This document shows positions 1 through 11,267 of a stretch of 64,000 bases of DNA, piece after piece. The notes beneath the pieces are model-generated. The model ran no database searches. It saw nothing but the letters and a program-made list of their open reading frames with translations, and was not told where the DNA came from. The translations under genes were made by a program, and so were the position numbers. The first letter of the stretch is position 1. The number at the start of each line of letters is the position of its first letter. The stretch is from Atherinomorus stipes (taxonomy: Eukaryota > Chordata > Actinopteri > Atheriniformes > Atherinidae). The DNA is taken from positions 78,501 through 142,500 of the forward strand of contig JALJCO010001075.1 of NCBI GenBank assembly GCA_023101725.1, written 5' to 3'.

Positions 1-1055
1 TATCACTATGAGACAGATATTTCAGTTTCAGAGAAATATCTTCAAAGTACTGAACCGATTACTATGAAATGGTATGTAATTACAGATATTGAAGTCTGTG
101 ACAGTAAGTCAAGAGGAAAACCCAGACGCAGGAGATGAAACCACTGAAAGTCCAAAAATTGCTTTGCTGTCCTTATTAATATTGCACTTACACACTTTGG
201 CACTAGCTTTAAATATGTTGGCTTCAGCATATCTAGCTTTTTATTCAGTAAATAGATAGTTTTTTGTTAAAATTTTATATTGTGTAACATTTTCACTCCC
301 TAACCAGATTCCCATCAGTGTCAGTTGTGCTCCATTTGTTGTTAATATTGGTATGCAAACACATTAAATGTAGATAAGTCATTGGACATCATAATAACCC
401 AGACATGCTCCTTGCTATGGTATATTAATATAAGATTTAAGCTCATTTAGCCTCGCGGAGATGCTGGCAAACCGCAGACAGGAACACATCTGTGCTGTGT
501 TATTGTCGGTGCTGTTAAGGTGGTAAAATGTCAGTAGTTTTCAAGATGAACTGTCTTCAGAGAAGCTGAGGTCTTTAAGTGGAGTGTTAATGTCACTGGA
601 GGTGTATCCACACTTTGAAATGATGGAGCATCAAACCTCCTCTTTTAGTGCTTTATTGATCTCCTGTTGCTCTCCACCTCCTACGCCTCATATCATCATG
701 TGATCACAAGAAGACTTCTACAGTGGAGTTTTGAAAGCTCTGAGGCATCGCTGGGCAGATGTTTCCTGATGCAAGAATTTGATCATGACCCTGTAATTAA
801 GCAGTGGTGTTCCCACTTTTCTTCACTTTTCACATTCATGATTTCAGCAACCAGGGAACCCCACATGGTTACAGAGTGTCATTAGCCTAATGGACGTGAG
901 CAGAGGATGGCAGGAATGAATGATTGCATTATGGTGTCATTTGCTGCAGACTGTACACTGATATAAATAGTCCAAACAAACAATAACTGTCCATGTGCCC
1001 ATTTTAATGTATTGTGAAGCCTTGCTGTGTGATACATGGGTTCAAGCTGGGGTCT

Positions 1056-1081
1056 GAGAGAGAGAGAGAGAGAGAGAGAGA
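1056..1081 (+). repeat. (GA)n microsatellite
   Basis: Thirteen GA units in downstream intergenic DNA. Confidence 0.95.
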
Positions 1082-1424
1082 TGCTCTTATGTGCCCTTGT
1101 GTCAGAGCGAGTGGGGCGGGTGGGGGCTAAATAGCTGGGAACTGGATTTAGACACAACTACCCGATCAGCCAAGACCACTCTGCTAAATAACATACAAGT
1201 AGCAGATAAGCGAGAGATGGAAAAGGACATTTGGAGAGAATACACAGGGAGGGAGAGAGCACTCAGCTTTTCTCCCTTCCTAAGCCATCTTTTCAAGAAT
1301 GCTTGAATGGAGCCATTATGAGATCCAGATCCAACAAGTTTGAGATAGTTTAAGTAACAAATAAAAACTGGACTGCTAGCGGTACATATTCTCCAGCACT
1401 GGATCTCAAGCAAAGGATTGACCC

Positions 1425-2293
1425 TAAAGGGGTAGTTTAGAATTTTTGACATAGGGCCTCGTTTTTGAGTTAAGGGCACTATTTATCACTGAAGACAGTT
1501 TCATCCCATTATTCCAGTTGCAGGAGGTTGCCATTGCTACAGCTAATGCATGTCGGTTGGATCATGTAGCCTGTCATTAAAAACAATCTTATCCACTCCA
1601 CTGAATGCAAGTCAGTCATATGATGATCGATGAAAATGCCCGTTTTAGTAATGTTATAGCTAAATAAAACTAGCCTTTCCTTGCATTTTGATGGTAAAGT
1701 GGCTCAGCCACAACAGAGTTTTACTTCCTGTATTTGGCAGCGGAGTGATATCATTTGCCACTGCATGCATGAAAAATAGAGTCAAAACTATGTCCATGTG
1801 TGAAAGGCATGCGGATATATCAGATTTTGAAGACGATTTTGAATTTGCTCCATCAAACGAACTGTCACCATGTCTCTATGAACCTGCCACCTGGAAGCAA
1901 AGTAAATTTTTGCAGCAATTGAGAAACTAGTCCCGCAAAATGGATTGCATCATTTATGTTAAGGTAGTTTTAAATGACAGGCTGGGTGATGCTATTGACC
2001 TGCACTAGCTATAGCATTGGCGACCTCCTGCAACTAATAATTAGATGAAATAGGTTGAAACTGTCTCCAGTGATGAATAGTACCCTGGTTAACTTGAAAA
2101 TAAGGCCTCATATCAGGGGTGGGCAACTCCGGTACTCAAGGGCCAGCATCCTGCAGATTTTGGGAGTCTGCCTGTGGCAATACACTCTGTGACCTGTGCA
2201 GAGCTTCACGTCAAGCTCTGCACAATTACCCATTGATTGGAGTCAGGTGTGCTGCAATAGGAAAAATGTCAAAAATTCCAAACTACCCCTTTA
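1425..2293. mobile_element. Palindromic non-autonomous DNA transposon (foldback), TA-flanked
   Basis: The left end TAAAGGGGTAGTTTAGAATTT and right end AAACTACCCCTTTA (as reverse complement) begin long inverted arms. About 1425-1595 pairs with about 1960-2293: for example GACAGTTTCATCC against its complement near 2060, and GCAGGAGGTTGCCATTGCTA against its complement near 2020. The termini AAGG...CCTT are bordered by TA, consistent with a Tc1/mariner-type target duplication. The middle is unique with a short open frame. The right arm is interrupted by a second repeat at about 2114-2262. Confidence 0.75.
2114..2262. mobile_element. hAT-like non-autonomous repeat inserted in the palindromic element
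   Basis: Starts CAGGGGTGGGCAACTCCGG and includes AGGGCCAG, CCTGCAG, CAAGCTCTGCA and an end rich in CAGGTGTGCTGCA. This layout is familiar from abundant fish hAT-derived short repeats. It splits the right arm of the surrounding foldback between its GGCCTCATAT and ATGTCAAAAATT segments, so it inserted later. The right boundary is approximate. Confidence 0.6.
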
Positions 2294-5180
2294 AAAAGTA
2301 GTTTCAAATTCATTCGTTGAGTACTTATATTTTCTGAATTTTTTGTTGCTCATGTGCAATCAAATGCGCCCTGATGCTGACAGAAATTATGAATATAGGT
2401 CTGAGGCAGTTTACACTGAAGGCTTTGATTTAGCGAGAGGGAAATTGATCCTCTTCCATCTTTCTGCCTCCAGTAGGGTCGCATGCTGCTATCTAATCAG
2501 GGACCATGGTCCGTTGTAAACATGTATTCATGTAAAATTTACTGAATCTAATTAATCATAAATTTTCTAGTTCATTTTTAATTTCTTTATTTGCACTTTA
2601 ATATATAAAAAAATATATATATGCTCCATGTATTTCACAAGAGAAGCTAATTGAGAACCTCTCCATAGTCTGGAAATAGATTATAAATTAACCATAACAA
2701 AGGAAATTGTCCAAACAATATTACATGGATATAAATACATAGATATTACAAAGATAATCTATCAAGTAGTTTTGGTTATGAAACCCACTGACAAGGTTTG
2801 AGCACCTAAACTTCCTCAACAACATGATTTTCTAAGCTCATCATGTACTTTTTTATTTAAAAAAGGATGCGTGAAAAAACATTGAAATGAAAAAATGATG
2901 CTGCTCTAAACTGGTCACGTGATGAGTTTTAAAGACTTTTGCTGATAGACTGATTGGAGCTGGTGTATCAGAATCTTGTATCAAAATGAATCTTGTTTGT
3001 CATTCACAGACTGTTCTGACTTGAGAACAGATAAGCCCCAGACACTTTGAAACAGCTTGAAAAATGCTCTTTCCTTCCTGATGAACATATGTTCTGGTGG
3101 AAAAACAAGCCAGGCTTCAGGCTAGGCCCTGCCAAATCATTGGTAAAGATAATTGGATGATAGAACAAACAAGTGGTAAATTGAAACGGTCCCACTGTAT
3201 TGACATTAACTTATATTCTATCTGTGGGGTCTCAGTGAAAATGCTGAGGATAGACAGAAGCATCCTTGAAACTCCAGAGAACAATGGACCAAGTTACAGT
3301 ATGGGAAAAACCCTTTGACTTTGAAATACGCCAAAATTCACTGATATGGCATCCAAAAGAAGGCTGTTGTTAAGGATATTTTCTTGACTGCTCCGGTTCG
3401 TCGGCTAGAGAGCCCGGAGTTACACTGTGGCTCTGCCCACCATTCCTCCACAGCTCTGCCTGAGCTTCTCTTTAAATTTATGGTTGGAAAGTCACAAAAA
3501 GTTGTAAAATATTTCATTAGATTCAAAATTGTTATACACTTTTACTGGAGAACAAGTCACAAGCTGTTTTATTTACTGATTCATTTTGCTTCTTTAGCTC
3601 TTTAGCCATCAGGGGGCCAGATACTGGTGCTAAAACACTGGATTTAAGTTTATAGGGGCTATAAGAAGTACTGTGTTTACAGCATACATACTAAATCCTT
3701 ATAACTGAGGTAGCTGTATTTTATTTGCACAGCTTAATGTCATTAATCCAGTCTGTAACTGACTGTAAATGACCTACTTGTGGGAAGGAAACAAGCATAT
3801 TTGATTTGTTGGTATTTTGAATGAAGTCATTAAGTAGTGAAGCCATGAAAATTATGCTAATTGTTATTGATGCTATTCTGTGATTGCTAAATAATTACCA
3901 ATGATATGCTTCTCACATCATCACCACATTAACATGCTGATCTCTACATCAGCTCATCAGTGATGGTGCTGTGATGTCGGCCTATCAGGATCCACTCTCA
4001 CACCACCTGCATACTTTAGAGTGTGGGAGCGTTGGGATGGAGTGTCTGCAGGGTGCCATCATAGCTTTGGCCCAAAGAGCGCTATCACAGCCTTGTCATG
4101 TTGAGTCAGTCCCGCTTCGTCTCTTTTCTTTCTGTGTCTTCCTTTTTTGGTCAGGTGATGCACCTGCTGAAAAAGCCCGGCCGTCTGCATCCGGAGCCCT
4201 AACGCTCTCTGTCAGCTGGCTGTTCCTGCGGTCACAGTGGAGATTCATCTTTCTGCTGATGTCCCGTCTGTGTGGCAGAGAGTTGCCAGCCCCAGCATTC
4301 TTAAAGGCCTGCCATGGCCTGGAGGCACAGGAGGCAGGTAAATGTAAGTGCGTCAAAGCAACGCTGATCTGTTGGTAAATGACGAAAAGGCTGAATTAAC
4401 AAATGATTGCCTTCTGGATCTGATTCCGGTGCTAATCCATCAACAAAATCTATGAATACCCACACATCATTACAGACACTAAAACAATGGGATCTTTTAG
4501 GTTTCCATTTTTTTTGTTTTTCTAATTAATACGCCACGTCTTGGGCACACTCGAGGTAATTAACATTGTTTTTTGCCAGCAACACACAGCAGATGGTGAT
4601 TGAAAATAGAGGGATGAGTCGCTCAATCAACCACCATTTGTCTGTAGCCATTAATTATCTTGCGAAGAATACATTCAGTCCCTAAAGTTGATAGTTTGGG
4701 GGGGAAGAAGAATACTGTCCTTCTGTTCCTCATTACTCTTTAACAGCAAAAACTGCTGAAACTAGAATGCTGGATAGGGAGATTGTGATTTTAATAGCAC
4801 TGTCATTATCTTCTCCCATAAGGTGGCATACGATAGAAGGCTGGTAGAAAAAAATGGTGCTAACAAAAAGGAGCTGCAGTAATTGAAAGCCAAGCAACAT
4901 CTTGTGGTTCATTCTGCTCAGATTCATCAAAGACCACTTTTAGGGATGATAGGAACAAAATGTGCAGTTCTATTCAAGATGATGGGTCCAGAAACTTCCA
5001 CAGGGTATGTTTGTTTTACTAATGATCAAACTGGTTGCAGGTAGTTCACATGACTACAGCAACAGAACACCACAGGCCATGTGACTTAACCATGTGACTT
5101 AACCAATCTTCCTAATAGGTACATAAAATTTGATTGGACTAACAGCCTTCTCCCTGCAGCTATTGCTGTCATATTACTAA

Positions 5181-6141
5181 GGCCCAATCCCAATGTTCCC
5201 CCTATTTCCAACCACAGCCCCTGCTCCCCCCCCCTCTCCCACTATCACTACATCCTCGAATTGAAGCCACAAGGGGTAGGGCTTTGTAATCTTCCCTAGG
5301 AATTCGGACGCCACTTGCTGCGTTTACATTCAGGCACGTCAGTGACTGCGTGGTGATGTTTGTACATATGTCTCACCATAACAACACATCCAGCAACAAC
5401 ACAGAGTTAACAGTTGCAGTTGTTTTTTTTTTTTTAATCATTCATTATGCTTTGGTTGATTAATAAACAAAACAACCACACGGAGACAACGTTTACCATT
5501 GACGAGTTGTCTCTTGTAAACTGCCTAAAAACCTTTGCAAGCTTTTCATCAGTATTTTAGCCTAGCTAGCGTGGCTAGTCTGGCTAACGTTATGAACAAT
5601 CGTGTAATCTGTACATGTACATTTGTGAGTTTTCTTCTTCGAGTCCTGTCGCTCCCCGGAGGTTGCTGTTGTTCCCTTTTCTTAGGCCCTTTCCTAGCAA
5701 GTCAGCATCTGACGTCCCTCGCTCTGAAGGGCAAGATCCATATCTACTACCCCTCGTTATGTCCACTACCCCTACATGCAAAGAGGGATTGGGACAGCAC
5801 TACCTTCACGGGAACGTGCAAAATTTAGGTCATCAGTCAGTCATTTTCTGTACCACTTATCCAGTTCAGGGTCGCGAGGGTTGCTGGAGCCTATCCCAGC
5901 TATTATCATGCGAGAGGCAGGATACAGCCTGGACAGGTCGCCAGTCTGTCGCAGGGCCAACACAGAGAGACAGACAACCATTCACACCCACATTCGTTCC
6001 TAGGGGCAATTTAGAGTGATCAATTAACCTAACATGCATGTCTTTGGATGGTGGGAGGAAGCCGGAGTACCCGGAGAGAACCCACGCATACATTAGGGGT
6101 AGGGCTAAAAAGTAGGGCTAGTGGGTGTATTGGGACGCACC
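5181..6141. mobile_element. Mosaic DNA-transposon copy with terminal GGCCCAATCCCAAT / ATTGGGACGC ends
   Basis: The left end reads GGCCCAATCCCAATGTTCCC and the right side carries GTGTATTGGGACGCACCC, with GGGGTAGGG motifs near both ends. These are hallmarks of a common fish hAT-like non-autonomous family. An internal ATTGGGACAGCACTACC near 5788 suggests a rearranged or nested copy. Interrupted by the repeat at 5826-6090. Confidence 0.55.
5826..6090 (+). repeat. Widespread teleost interspersed repeat (GCAGGGCCAACACAGAGAGAC type)
   Basis: Contains, in order, CAGTCATTTTCTGTACCACTT, GGTCGCGAGGGTTGCTGGAG, CCTATCCCAGC, GGACAGGTCGCCAGTCTGTC, GCAGGGCCAACACAGAGAGA, CATTCACACCCACATTCG, GGCAATTTAGAGTGATCAAT, CATGCATGTCTTTGGA and GGAGTACCCGGAGAGAACCC. 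This arrangement is one of the most frequent dispersed repeats in fish genomes. No coding function; class uncertain. Confidence 0.75.
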
Positions 6142-8061
6142 CAAAGTGTCTAGAAGTAGCTTCTTCTTTCAATTCCACCTAATCATGTTGCTTTCGCTTC
6201 ACGTGGGCACTCCAGGGAGACTGACTTCTGCCTAGCAATAGATTAACATTACACACTAAGCTTATATGAAATCCTCAGTTGTACGAGACTAAGACAGTGA
6301 AAGAGAGAGGCACAGATTGAGAAAAAAAAAAAAATTGGGAGGGGTTGAGTACAGAAAAACCTTGAAGGGACACTAAAGGCGAGAACTGAGCAGCACAACA
6401 CATCCTGGCATCAATTCTTTGATGTCTTTCTGACATTGCCAGCAGCTCCCTAACCTCTTTGGCACTGTAATCTTGTCATTATTCTCTCTGCCAACCTTTT
6501 AGTCAGACATAATCAGTGTCAGCTAACTTTAATTATTGTGATAGAAGCTGTGATAAATGTTGATTCAGCGTCAGTTGTTGTCTTTTCAAACTGGGAAGAA
6601 ATTTGGACTCTTGTGGCAGGCTGAAAATCAGGAATGAGTTCTTTATAGTAAATTACCAACAGGATTGCTCATGTTCCACCCCACAGGCTTTAATTAACAA
6701 GTCTCAGGTAGTTTAGAACCAATCTGATTTTCCCACACCTTGCCTTGCACTGACAATGAAACAGCAAAGAACGTGAGGGGAAAATGCAGCAGAAAGAGGA
6801 AATCCTCATGACAATGCTTCAAAAACTATGCATGCTTTTTATCTACTACTTGGCCACCTAAAAATATTTAATCATTGGAAAGAAGAGCGTCACTTTCAGG
6901 ATTCAACAGCATGCAACGAGGCAGCTGCAGCGACTGTAGATGCCAAAGGAAATACAGAGCTGCACAACTCAGCAGCAACATCTCAGTGTTTGTCCCACAG
7001 GGAGCCCAGCCCCATCAAACCCTATTATCTCCAAGGCTACCACTTACTTCCAACTGGAGAAGAGATAGCTGCTTATCTGGTGGTTAATAATAAAAAAGAC
7101 ACATAACAGATAAAAAAAAAGAAGCCATCCTATCATGATGGAAAGAGAGAGGCGGGGAGGGGGGGAAGGCCGACAGGGGAGCAGAGAGATTTCCAGGGAC
7201 AGTTTCATTCTGTGGAAAGGGCAAGCAGAGGGAGACCTCCCGCTGTAATACGGCAGCCGAGCTGAAATGAAAGCTGGCCGCTCTCTTCTCCGGGGCTAAA
7301 CAGCGGCCTTAATAAAAAACACAATCAGACCCCCAACCTTAAAGTTTAATGCACACTCTTCCCATATTTCTCTTTGCACCTGTCGAAAAAGGACATAGTA
7401 GAAGGTCCTGGTGTGATCCCAGCTCCTCAACTAGAATATGTGTGTGTGTATTAAATAAGAAAGTGGGGGTTGTTATAGCCATAATGAAGCCCCATTGAAT
7501 ATCAAGCACACCATCAAGTCGCTATAGCTCTCCATCGCGTTAATGAAATTGTTCCCCCCAACTTTTTTAATTAACTTGCACACTCACGGTGTGGAGTCAA
7601 GTTGTGGACACAGACAAAGACTACAGTGTTCTCTCGCAGGTGATGTGAATTTCAAAGAGGGAAGCTCCTTCGAGTGAGAGTGAGTTTCTTTATTAGGAGA
7701 GAAACCTCAGCGAGACAGATGTGCCAAGGATGTGCATGTGTCACTTCCCCTCGTCAGTCAGCTTTCATTCAACACTTTGATATATAGCGAGCATGGGATG
7801 AAAGGATGGATAAATTTATGGCCAATTCACTTGTAAAGCAAGAGTTGTTTTCATAACTTTTACATCTCCAATTTTAAAAACTTCAAGGATATGTCTCCTT
7901 GATAGTAATCAGAGAGTACAAATCATAATCATTCCTCGGCGCTTAGTGAAAGTGGTACAACGGTGCTTGATGAAGGGACATTCATCACATCAAGGAAAGA
8001 CAGATAACAGAGAAGCCACTAAAGGATAGACAGTCTTTTTTTTTTTTCAAACACATTTCCC

Positions 8062-8067
8062 TTTATT
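8062..8067 (-). terminator. Candidate distal polyadenylation signal
   Basis: AATAAA on the minus strand, followed 14 nt later by a 12-base A-tract (plus-strand T run 8036-8047). It is the last strong signal before the sequence character changes to intergenic. The A-tract could also be a source of internal oligo-dT priming, so mRNA evidence is required to fix the end. Confidence 0.5.
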
Positions 8068-8212
8068 GGCATGGTGAGGCTGATGAGAATTGCACATAAA
8101 AAATAAAATTCACAAGAAAGTAGTACAATAGGTAGAACCACAAAGGCATTGGTAAGGACTTGGCAGAAGGCAACGTGGATAGGACACATACAGGTAACAA
8201 CCCAGAGTGACA

Positions 8213-8226
8213 CCCCCCCCCCCCCC
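8213..8226 (+). repeat. Poly-C and CA-rich tract
   Basis: Fourteen C bases, followed by C-rich and then (CA)n-like sequence to about 8310, inside the proposed 3'UTR (G-rich in the transcript). Confidence 0.9.
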
Positions 8227-9463
8227 TCACCTCCCACCCTTCCCCCCAAAACACGCACACACACACATCCAGAAACACACACATACCTGCTTAAAATCAC
8301 ACACACATTTGCCAATAAACATTTTGTCCTTCCAAAAGAAACATGATTACCCAACAAACGTTTAAGCAGTGGCAAAGTACTCAATGGGTCATATTATTAA
8401 AAAGTCTGCCACAGTTTGAAATTTGAACCAGGAGGTGTTATAATATATTGCTACTCTAGGCAATTTACAAAGCATTTTTTTCTTTTTATTACAATGATTA
8501 AAGCCACATCTATCAAATGGGACACGACACCATTACCCAAACGCTATACAGACAGCAAAAAAGTAAAACAATGTCTTAATACACAGGTAAAAGTTTTCTC
8601 TTTTTTTTCCCCCAAATTCTTCCATCAACCAATTTTTGCCTCTTTGCATCATAGAAATGAGCTGTTTCTTGTCTCCACAGTCAAACTCCATGAAAGGAAG
8701 CCTGTGATCAGCAAAGCTTTTATACAAAAGATTTTTCCTTCCTGTGATGGAAGCTGGTTCTCTCATTACTTGGCTCGCGCTAGAAACGGGATATTAATTG
8801 AACCAGAAACCGCAAGGTTACCTTTTATGTCACGTTGACGGCGATGTGATATCTGGACTGTGAGCGTGGGGGTGGGAGAGGGGGTGAGTGGAAGAGCAGG
8901 GAGAAGGGAAGGGGGGGAGGTTGAAGGAACAGGGAACAGGGTACGGCATGCGATACATTGTTGAGTACTTTTCTTCAGGCTTATAGAATGTCATTGAAAA
9001 TCTGCCACTTGAGGCGGCTGACAGGCAGATATCCAGAGTGGTTTAGGCTGTACCGACTTGGCATCCTGTAATAGCCATGCACTACACAACAAACAGTTTC
9101 AACTCGACACATTTTTTTTTACACACAAAGTGGAGTTAAGAGGCAGTCACGTTTGCACAGATGTCACAAGGTAATGCGTGCGATACAATCACATAGACTC
9201 GGCTACATCTTAAAGGGAAGAGCAAGTGGGAGCGAGGACGTTCAAGTGTTCACCGCACAGGGTCATGTGATGAAATGCCAAGATACTGGACTGGAGGAAT
9301 CCTAACTACCAGCGACTGGGTAATGGGTCAAGTCCAAAAATCACACAATAGGAGCTAAAATACAACTCTGAAAAATAATTTATTGCTTTTTATATATTTT
9401 TTTTCATTTATGTTATTATCATCATCATTAATCATCTTATTATTGTGAATAATATTAGTGGTA

Positions 9464-9466
<3 letters not shown>

Positions 9467-9498
<32 letters not shown>

Positions 9499-9527
9499 GT
9501 ATGATTATATATATATATATATATATG
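9467..9527 (+). repeat. (AT)n microsatellite in the 3'UTR
   Basis: Two AT dinucleotide runs separated by a short interruption. If transcribed as part of the 3'UTR they would form a self-pairing AU hairpin. Confidence 0.95.
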
Positions 9528-11163
9528 CATTTCATCAAATACAAGATCTTTAAAAAAATTGAGGAAAAGGAAATTGTAAACTTTTGTTTGGCATTCACAT
9601 AATCAAGCATGAGCGGAGTGATGACAGCATGTCATGTGTACAGAGCGGTGCAACAGAAGTTCTGTAAAATCATTTTATTGCTTTATGTTCTGTGTTTGTA
9701 TGGGAAAAAAAAAACAGTTAGGCGCTGCAGATGGAACTGATAGTGGAGACAAATTACTAAAAGAATGAAGGCCTGACTGCTGGACTGATTAGCTGAATGT
9801 TTTGATTGTTTCGGAAGGCATAGAAGGTAATATTATCCCCACCAAACCATTTATTGTACACCCTGTCTAGTGATTGCAAGATAAATAACAAAACAAAAAA
9901 AAAAATCTAAAGACATAACACAAATAGCAAATAAATTTCACGAGGTACACCATGTTCAATGGAGTCCATAAATACTTCTGATTCAAATATGTAATAAATA
10001 GATAAATATGTTTAGACTGATTGAAAAGATCTGAAAGCAGTTTTAGCTTTTAATGATGTCAATCAAATAAGAAATGTAAAAATAAATCAGAATTATAGAT
10101 ATATACATATAAATATATGTATATATGTATATGATTGCTTCAGAAATAATTAATCATCAATAAAAAAATGGGGTATTTGTTTTACAATCATGAAAAACAC
10201 GTTAAAAATGCATTTTACACCGGTTGTTTGAGCAAAAACACTGATTGAGAAACTTTAAAAACAGAGAAAACTATACATGGTTGACTGTTCTTTTCCCCCA
10301 CCAAAAAAAAATAACTTAAAAAAAGGACATTTGTTCGCATGCTCCCGCAAAATGAGCAATCGGACATGTCTTTTTTTTCTTTTTCTTTTTTTTTTTTTGT
10401 ACAATCATATTATGTCTTCTAAACATCATGTAGGTGTACAATATGTTTTACATTATTGTAATTACTACAGATCGACATTCTGAATTAAGAAATTTTCTCT
10501 TCATTTTAAAAAAGGCTGCGTTTTACAGTGCATAGCTGTAACAAATAAAGAACTTCGATATGTACATAAAATAAAAATATTCCTTTTTTATAGTATTTGT
10601 AAATACACTGCTACATTTCTCCTTAAAATGTAGACAACAATGTTACCTTGAGAATTTTTACCTCCAAGATACAATTACCTATACTCTTTGTAACGTAACA
10701 CCAGATCCAAACACCAGATTTCAAAGGAAAAGGAAATCAACAGCAAAAGAAAACAAATCTGGTTGAACAAGCTGCATGTCTTCACCCAAAAAAAGAATTG
10801 TGGGTATTGTAGTGCTTGGAGAAAAATAAAATCATGAGGTTTTTTTTTTTTTTTCGTTTGTTTTCTTCTTCTTCTTCTTTCACTGATGGTTGTACAGCAG
10901 TAGCGTGCATCAAACCTGTGCACCAGTTTTTGAGGGTTCACTGGCTTTCCCAGAATGTCTCTTCCCAGCTCTTCAGCAGCTATGTTCATGTAAACTTTAT
11001 TTTAATATATTCATTTATATTGATATAGGTCTATAGACTTATTCTTACATACTCTCTGATAGAGTGTAAAACTTCTGGTAGTCTCGTCATCAAAGAAGCG
11101 AGAAACAACAGTGAGGTATAAGAAGTCCCTCTTTGTGACAGACAGCGGGCGTCACTGAACTGG

Positions 11164-11267
11164 TTACCTTCTCAGGCTGCACTGGGCCTCCCTCAGCAAG
11201 CTGTCAAAATCCATGGAGTCATACTTGCTTTTTGTGGAGGCTGGATCAAAGTCGTCCGAATGGGAGT
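11164..11267 (-). CDS. ppargc1a: ppargc1a coding exon 13 (C-terminus and stop)
   Basis: 104 nt, residues 907-940 and TAA at 11166-11164. Encodes (D)SHSDDFDPASTKSKYDSMDF then DSLLREAQCSLRR, the conserved PGC-1 C-terminal tail, known in the family for cap-binding protein (CBP80) contact. Acceptor TTTCCAG|AC. Confidence 0.97.

Larger units (their letters stand above)
1..8047. other. Downstream intergenic DNA
   Basis: No gene recognised. Apart from the two transposon clusters (1425-2293, 5181-6141) and simple repeats it is unique AT-rich sequence. Two stretches, about 4500-4640 and 7200-7570, look like candidate non-coding regulatory DNA (TAAT-rich cores, no repeats), but this cannot be confirmed here. 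Confidence 0.6.
8048..11163 (-). other. ppargc1a: Probable ppargc1a 3'UTR
   Basis: About 3.1 kb from the stop codon to a canonical AATAAA 14 nt before a genomic A-tract. The stretch is AT-rich with many poly-A/T runs, a long (AT)n block at 9467-9527 and no coding potential. PGC-1alpha mRNAs in vertebrates carry 3'UTRs of several kilobases, so the length is plausible. Further TTTATT (AATAAA on the minus strand) occurs inside, for example near 9371 and 9673, so shorter alternative 3' ends are possible. The exact extent is inferred. Confidence 0.6.

Noticed and set aside
3971..4378. 135-aa plus-strand open frame in downstream intergenic DNA
   Set aside because: No recognisable domain, no splice or promoter context, overlapping antisense frame of equal quality; treated as chance.
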